Positions 18,573-23,361 of a stretch of 23,361 nt of DNA are shown piece after piece. The translations under genes and the position numbers were made by a program. The stretch covers positions 1-23,361 of the forward strand of contig ATSW01009863.1 in assembly GCA_000444245.1 (NCBI GenBank), read 5' to 3'. The notes beneath the pieces were generated by a model, which saw only the letters and a program-made list of their open reading frames with translations, did not search any database and was not told the DNA's origin. Each line of letters begins with the position of its first letter. The stretch's first letter is position 1. Source of the DNA: Botryllus schlosseri. Lineage: Eukaryota > Chordata > Ascidiacea > Stolidobranchia > Styelidae.

Positions 18573-19142
18573 TCCAGGGTTGCATTTAAAACAACTGATG
18601 TTTTGAAATACTTTGTTAAAAACATATTTTAAACAGCGTTTTAAAAATATACTATTCAAAAATAATCGTTTTTTCAACGTTCTCTAATTATGCCATAATT
18701 GTGTAAATGCTTTCGAACAACATGTAGTATATATGTAGTATATGATCCTACGAACGATCTGCAGCCACCACAGCCGACGTATACGATGTACAGTGTCTGG
18801 AACCCTCGAATTTGTCGTCGGTTCAACAGTTATTTATAACATGTGTGGAAATAGATTGGTACGGAATGGGTGTTGTGATCATGATGACCGACAGTAAAAA
18901 TGCTGCATAGTGATGTATTCCGGTTAAGGATATTTTTGGTCTGTTTTTATGACAGTGGTCTGAAGCCTTTTTCATAGGAGCCATAGTTACCCTGTATTTT
19001 CAATTGTCGATGCCATTGCACTGTGACGTCACAATTAGGAATTCGTGACTTCGTGCCTAAAAAAACATTAAAAAACAAGTTTTAAAGAAGGGGTATATTT
19101 TGAACCTGTCTGTTTTGAGCTGATTTTTGTTTCAAATGCCCT
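18573..19142. mobile_element. Family 2 element, larger copy (about 570 bp)
   Basis: Starts CAGGGTTGCATTTAAAACA and ends near TTTTTGTTTCAAATGCCCTG. The inside matches the reverse complement of 768-1196 in order: ATGCCATAATTGTGTAAAT, GTCGGTTCAACAG, AGGAGCCATAGTTACCC, TGACGTCACAATT. The right terminus is decayed and I see no target duplication. Copy A lacks it at the aligned place (AGGTTCATTCCTGACC near 6332), so it arrived after the duplication or was lost from A. Confidence 0.75.
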
Positions 19143-19423
19143 GTTAAAACCCCATTGATAACTGATCACAATCAATTTCAATGTGAGTTGGATATAGAAA
19201 GTCTTCAAACCATGTTTATACAAAATTAACCTATTTCGCATCACACACTTATTTACATCCGCGAGCGAGTGTGAAATTCCACTCCGCAGCTTACTCCTAT
19301 ATTGCTTCCACAGCTTGCTGTTTCGGTCACTAACTTTCGCGATAAGCGCCTTGCATCGTGACTGATAGTTGGACAATGGACATATTTGCGACACTACGAC
19401 AATGAATTGTAATATACGTATTA
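19143..19423. other. Intron of set B, aligns with copy A
   Basis: Matches copy A about 6350-6425 and 7150-7215 in blocks (for example CACTACGACAATGAATT). No gene was seen. Confidence 0.45.
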
Positions 19424-19431
19424 GATGCTAC

Positions 19432-20397
19432 TAGGGATGGTGTGAACCTCTGAAAGGTTCGGGTTCGTGTGAACGCGAACCTTTATGAAAGGTTCTGTGT
19501 GAACACGAACGTGAACCTCGTGACGTCATATTGCTAATTCCAACCCTATCTTTCAATGAAGTGATAGCCTATATTAATGTACAAGATACCTAGCGAAGAT
19601 TCGGGCCACATAATGTCGCTTCGCTAAAGTACATATTGGCGTTTCAAACGTCGCTAAATGTATCAACCGCGGTTATCAAAGGATATAATAATCTCATAAA
19701 ATCAATACACTCCGTCGCTTTGCCAACAATTTCGACGAGGACTTACCAGAGAATATAAGCTTACGCCTTAATGGTCTTAGCCAGACCGGACAATGTGTTC
19801 GGAGTCTGAGTATTGCTACATTGATATTGAGCAGAGTGTAAAACGGGTTTCTATACTCGCTACCGATACCATAAACAAGTTATATAGCAGTAACGAGCAC
19901 CTTAATCGCACGGATTTGGTTTTAAGGATACAGTAAAGATATGAAGTCGAGATTGACCCCGTACGCCCGCTCGATTTTTTTCATCAGAAAACGATATCAA
20001 TGTCATTGATTGGTTGAATAAGCATCATTCGCTGACTACGTATATCGCTCGTGAGGTTGTGTGATTGCGGGTCAAGCTCACAGCAGATAGTCACTAAATA
20101 TTCACAAACGGAAAGCTGGATATTTCGAGAAATTTTTGGTAACAAAAAAGCAAGTAAAACTTTCAAGGTTGTCAGGGTGCATGCTCGTTTAGTGCTGCCA
20201 GTGCCATGCATAGAGTGACCCGCAGTTGAAAGGCAATAAATTCAAACCAAAGATCTTATAATGAAGTGTAAATTACAATTTACCAAAAAGGTTCTCAGTG
20301 CAGAACCTACCAAGGTTCTGTTGTGAACGCGAACCTTTAAATTTCCGAGGTTCACACACAGAACGCGAACGTGAACCTCACGTTCACACCATCCCTA
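19432..20397. mobile_element. Family 1 hAT-like element, largest copy (966 bp), complete
   Basis: The ends TAGGGATGGTGTGAACCTCT and CCTCACGTTCACACCATCCCTA are inverted repeats, flanked by a perfect 8-bp duplication GATGCTAC at 19424-19431 and 20398-20405. Both subterminal zones hold many GTGTGAACGCGAACCTTT-like units facing each other, a structure likely to fold on itself. No transposase frame is visible. The aligned place in copy A (about 7219-7240) is empty. Confidence 0.9.
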
Positions 20398-20676
20398 GAT
20401 GCTACCACTTCAGCGAAAGTCCTGGACATCACCCAGGCAGGAGAATCAAACGGATGCCGGATTCTGCTAATCGATAGGAATGGTATGNGGCTTATTTAAA
20501 GTGATTAACAGCCGCAAATAAGGTATGGTCTTCGGCGTGCGGGAAGCTTAAAACCATCAAGGTTCCCACGTTGAGCACGAACATGACATTTTAGTTCGCT
20601 CCATTCTTAAAAACCTATACCAACACCTTCAATATTCGGTGGTACCATTATGAAAAACATATATTTCCGGACTTAC

Positions 20677-20739
20677 CAGGTGACCTTTTGTGAGTCGATG
20701 GCCCCACACTTGCCATGCCTTTCGAATCAAAAGAATAAC
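20677..20739 (-). CDS. Kelch gene set B, small candidate exon E0
   Basis: Candidate 63-base exon, phase 1 at both ends, sister of 8059-8115. The donor is CCTG|GTAAGT. Two overlapping acceptors exist, TTTAG and TTTAGAG. Only the second gives the same entry phase as set A, so I chose it. The frame reads YSFDSKGMASVGPSTHKRSP and then Gly across the junction to E1. No domain is visible, and it would be a flexible linker before the propeller. It shares only the Met-Ala-Ser core and general character with set A. Evidence is therefore position, splice signals and phase rather than protein similarity. Any exon carrying BTB or BACK domains for this gene must lie to the right of what I can recognise, probably outside the window. 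Confidence 0.48.
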
Positions 20740-21977
20740 CTCTAAATGTTAACAATTTAACTATCTTAAAACAAGAATAGTGTGGTACAGTGTATAAAGA
20801 TCGATTGCTATAAGGACATTGTGATGGGCGGACAACGCTATGAGACGCCGTCTGATCTGACTGTACCAACTAATTGTGAAACTTCTTTGCTTTCCGCTCT
20901 TGGAACAATAGCATGACTGACTACATATATATTGCTTTTGGGTGCGTCATGGTCTCTCGCGTGACTCGCACCTCAACACGGCCCTATTGCTTGTGGTCTT
21001 GGACCACCCTGACGACTAACATACTCAATTGACCAACCTATCTGATGAGTGGTTTTATGTCTAGCAACGAGAAAATGGGCTTGCTGGACTTCCCTAACTA
21101 CGTTGTCATCTGTCAAATTCATGCACAGCCCTTATGAAAGAAATATTCCATAACTTCGGTAAGGTTCAAATTGTAGGCTATATATCTATATAGGGAATAA
21201 ATAATGTAAGCTATATGTTGCTCCGAAACCCTTCAAAAATATATCGGAGTTACCCACCGTTCCCATGCCTCACTGCTGGGTAACGGATACACTTGTAATC
21301 CTAATTCGGCCAACAACGTTATCATCAAACAACTTATTCCTTTTCTGGTTTTGTAAATCCAACATACTGTAATCTACAATATCTGTCATTAGTTAACCAA
21401 TGTGAACGGTGGTCAGGCAACTGCACTTGATTTCAATTCACTAAACATGATAACATAATTATTCTTTCTCAGTCGTCTACGAAATAAATCGCTTATCTTC
21501 GAATAATAGCTTTCCAAATTTATCTAAGTACGTTGCACCCATAGGCTCAAAAGAAAAAAAAGAGGAAGAAGAATCATCATCCTACAGTGATGTGATTAGC
21601 CTTATTCGCAATCCGCTGCAGCCACTTATATGTATTGGGGAACGCCGCGGAGCTGTGTAGTTGTCAATTGGAGAAGCAGCTCATCAAATTACTTATCCAA
21701 AAGTATAGGGAATATATGACTAAATTGAAAACTTAGCAATCCGTATAGACCTGGGGGTTGACAGATAGATTGCACGGCCGAAAGTAAGCCTTCTTACCCG
21801 AATTATGATTTTACACATAGTAACTTCGTGATGCAGTCGACTTCGCTTAATGTGGACACCGGATAATCTTGACAACTACTATATTAGCCCGAAATGCTCC
21901 GGAACGGAACAAAAGTAAAAATATCACGTAAAAATACTTCGGATACACGGGCGCAACTATTATGGTTAGGTTATGAC
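20740..21977. other. Sequence upstream of E0, set B
   Basis: Aligns in blocks with copy A 8116-9110 up to about 21830. The block at 21540-21700 includes GTGATTAGCCTTATTCGCAA and GTCAATTGGAGAAGC and is among the best conserved non-exon parts. No frame stays open in both copies, and I find no BTB or BACK motif. Confidence 0.45.
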
Positions 21978-22110
21978 CAGGGCTTTGGAGCCGGAGCCCC
22001 GGAGCCGGGCATTTTTAACGGGGCTGGAGCCGGAGCTCTGTATAAAATTCAGCCGGAGCCGGAACCGGGTCTGGAGCTAGTTATTTGAGTGGTAGCTCCG
22101 GCTCCGACGT
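21978..22110 (+). mobile_element. GGAGCC-rich element end
   Basis: Starts CAGGGCTTTGGAGCCGGAGC and continues with degenerate GGAGCC/GGAACC units in the forward sense, then GTAGCTCCGGCTCCGACG in the reverse sense near 22092-22109. The CAGGGCTTTGGAGCCGGAG start is a familiar transposon terminus type, probably hAT. It may be a very short element or one end of a longer one. No target duplication was found. Confidence 0.5.
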
Positions 22111-22911
22111 ATTTCATATTATGCTATTTATATGCAACAACCATATCTGCTGAATTCACATAATTAAACGCCAGGCCTTCGCGAAATTGAGAATCTTTTC
22201 CTCTTTGGCGCTTCCTTATCCGATTAACCATGTTCCTGGCGATTTAACAGCAGAGCAGTCATATGTTCAATGTTCAATTTCTCATACACATGNNTGCCAA
22301 ACCTCGGTATGCTAGATATGCCTGTGAATATTGTGGGTATTCGGCATACCTGCAATTTCATCATCAGCACAACCTTGTTGGCCAATTGCACGTTTCGAAA
22401 ATAATGATCACTATGTATTACGCGAAATGGGAGAGAGGATAAAAACGTGATTTCGTTGCACAATGCACATGTCGATATGACGAGCACGAGCCGAGAAATT
22501 CCATCTCATTGTTGCTATAGCATATATGAATCTGATGAGCAAATACTTGTTCTTTCGTGATAGTTCGTTAATCGGGACGCGAAATTGGACTGTGTTAGTG
22601 AATATGCAATTATGTATGCGAATTGGAATTCCTTACTGCGCATGATCGTCATTTACTCCAGTAAGGATTTTCGAGCGTGAATAGGGGATGGCAGAAGAGT
22701 AACCCCAAACGCCGTTACACTCAGCGAACAATTGTGCGAGCGACTCAATGCGATATCAGGACCCCAGGGTATTTATGTTGAAGACAAATTGCTGATATGA
22801 TACGCGATTTCCAATTTGTAATCATCTGTTTCGTAAATTCATTCTTGGTGTCTGATTGATACTCTTATCTATAGTATTCCCGGAATATAGCTCACTGTGA
22901 CTTGTAAGTGA
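22111..22911. other. Right part of window, nothing supported
   Basis: A minus-strand frame at 22224-22487 contains two N and no convincing domain. A CAG|GTATGC sequence at its middle could be a splice donor but has no partner that I can defend. Confidence 0.35.
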
Positions 22912-22982
22912 GCAATGTGCATACTGCATAGTTTAATTCGTTATGGGTATGGCGCAATGTGCATGGCACAGTGTTTAATTCG
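22912..22982 (+). repeat. Imperfect direct repeat of about 30 bp
   Basis: GCAATGTGCATACTGCATAG, then TTTAATTCG at 22912-22940, is repeated as GCAATGTGCATGGCACAGTG, then TTTAATTCG at 22953-22982, with a period of about 41 bases. Function unknown. Confidence 0.65.
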
Positions 22983-23310
22983 ATTATTCGATTCGTTTCA
23001 ATGGAAAAATATTATATTCCGATAAACTTGATCGACACCGGATGGACTGGTAACGAGTGCACCAATATCGAACGTCAAACCATTGGCCATTGCTACAAAT
23101 CGATGTTTTATTGATGAGGTCGTGGTCTCCGCCCATATTGCTCTTACTACAGTTACAGTTGAATAACAATCGCTTATTTAAAGATTGAATTGAGCTGAAT
23201 GGCTTAATGTTAACGAGTACAGTACCAGTGTTAAAACGCCGCATCAAAATTTCAATACCGTACACAGCAATGGCATGAAGTAAAGTGCATTCTGGTGAAA
23301 CTATGATGTT
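22983..23310. other. Right edge, nothing recognised
   Basis: A 93-codon minus-strand frame at 22984-23265 shows no motif I know. No exon or repeat could be supported. Confidence 0.35.
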
Positions 23311-23341
23311 ATCGACAAGTATCGACAGGTATATGACAAGT
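23311..23341 (+). repeat. Short 10-bp tandem repeat
   Basis: ATCGACAAGT, ATCGACAGGT and ATATGACAAGT follow one another, three imperfect units. Confidence 0.6.
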
Positions 23342-23361
23342 ATTCATTATGACGTCTGAGT

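Larger units (their letters stand above)
12331..21830. repeat. Tandem segmental duplication, copy B
   Basis: Right copy of the same segment. The offset to copy A is 12324 bases at the E3 acceptor, 12210 at E2, about 12230 at E1 and about 12620 at E0, so it drifts with the insertions each copy gained. Introns of set B are 2676, 2959 and 2256 bases, compared with 2790, 2930 and 1868 in set A. They are similar in size by coincidence, since the inserted elements differ. Confidence 0.8.

Noticed and set aside
18573-19142. 8-bp target duplication for this family 2 copy
   Set aside because: The flanking bases (GGTTCATC and TTAAAACC) do not match, and the right end is decayed, so no duplication is claimed.
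22224-22487. 87-codon minus-strand frame considered as a BTB or BACK exon for set B
   Set aside because: No BTB or BACK signature holds up, the frame contains ambiguous bases, and the only good donor lacks an acceptor in a compatible frame.
1-23361. CRISPR arrays, operons, riboswitches and bacterial promoters
   Set aside because: Intron-split exons and animal-type transposons show eukaryotic DNA, and no regularly spaced repeats of the CRISPR kind occur.

Overview
This window looks like animal nuclear DNA. It is AT-rich, has intron-split protein exons with GT-AG borders, contains no dense operon-like coding, and is littered with short DNA transposons and tRNA-derived SINEs. A marine invertebrate, perhaps an invertebrate chordate, fits best, but I cannot fix the species. 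A few N positions show it is draft assembly.

The main content is two tandem, same-orientation (minus strand) sets of exons encoding a Kelch beta-propeller of the KLHL type. Set B (20739 down to 11872) has four recognisable exons, E0-E3, ending in a stop codon and spelling about six Kelch blades. Set A (8115 down to 1) has the same four exons with the same intron phases, but its last exon runs off the left edge. The spacing between matching exons is about 12.2-12.6 kb, and parts of the introns also align. The pair therefore arose by tandem duplication of a segment reaching from beyond the left edge to about 9.1 kb (copy A), matched by about 12.3-21.8 kb (copy B). I find no BTB or convincing BACK exon for either set, including in the gap between them. 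So set A may be an orphan propeller, a decayed copy, or an alternative 3' exon cassette of the same gene as set B.

The introns were enlarged independently after the duplication. Copy A received a decayed hAT transposase gene (3.7-5.6 kb) and a short hAT-like element (6439-7042). Copy B received two SINEs, a sibling hAT-like element (19432-20397) whose empty site is still visible in copy A, and a copy of a second short family (18573-19142). Four short elements keep matching 8-bp target duplications (three perfect, one 7/8). The inter-set region (about 9.1-11.9 kb) holds an 870-bp hAT-like element, a 486-bp foldback element with a 21-nt loop, and a third member of the 19432 family.

The right end (21.9-23.4 kb) shows a GGAGCC-rich element end and small direct repeats, but no gene I can support. 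I saw no retroviral, LINE reverse transcriptase or capsid-type sequence, no rRNA, no free-standing tRNA gene, and no promoter I would defend.
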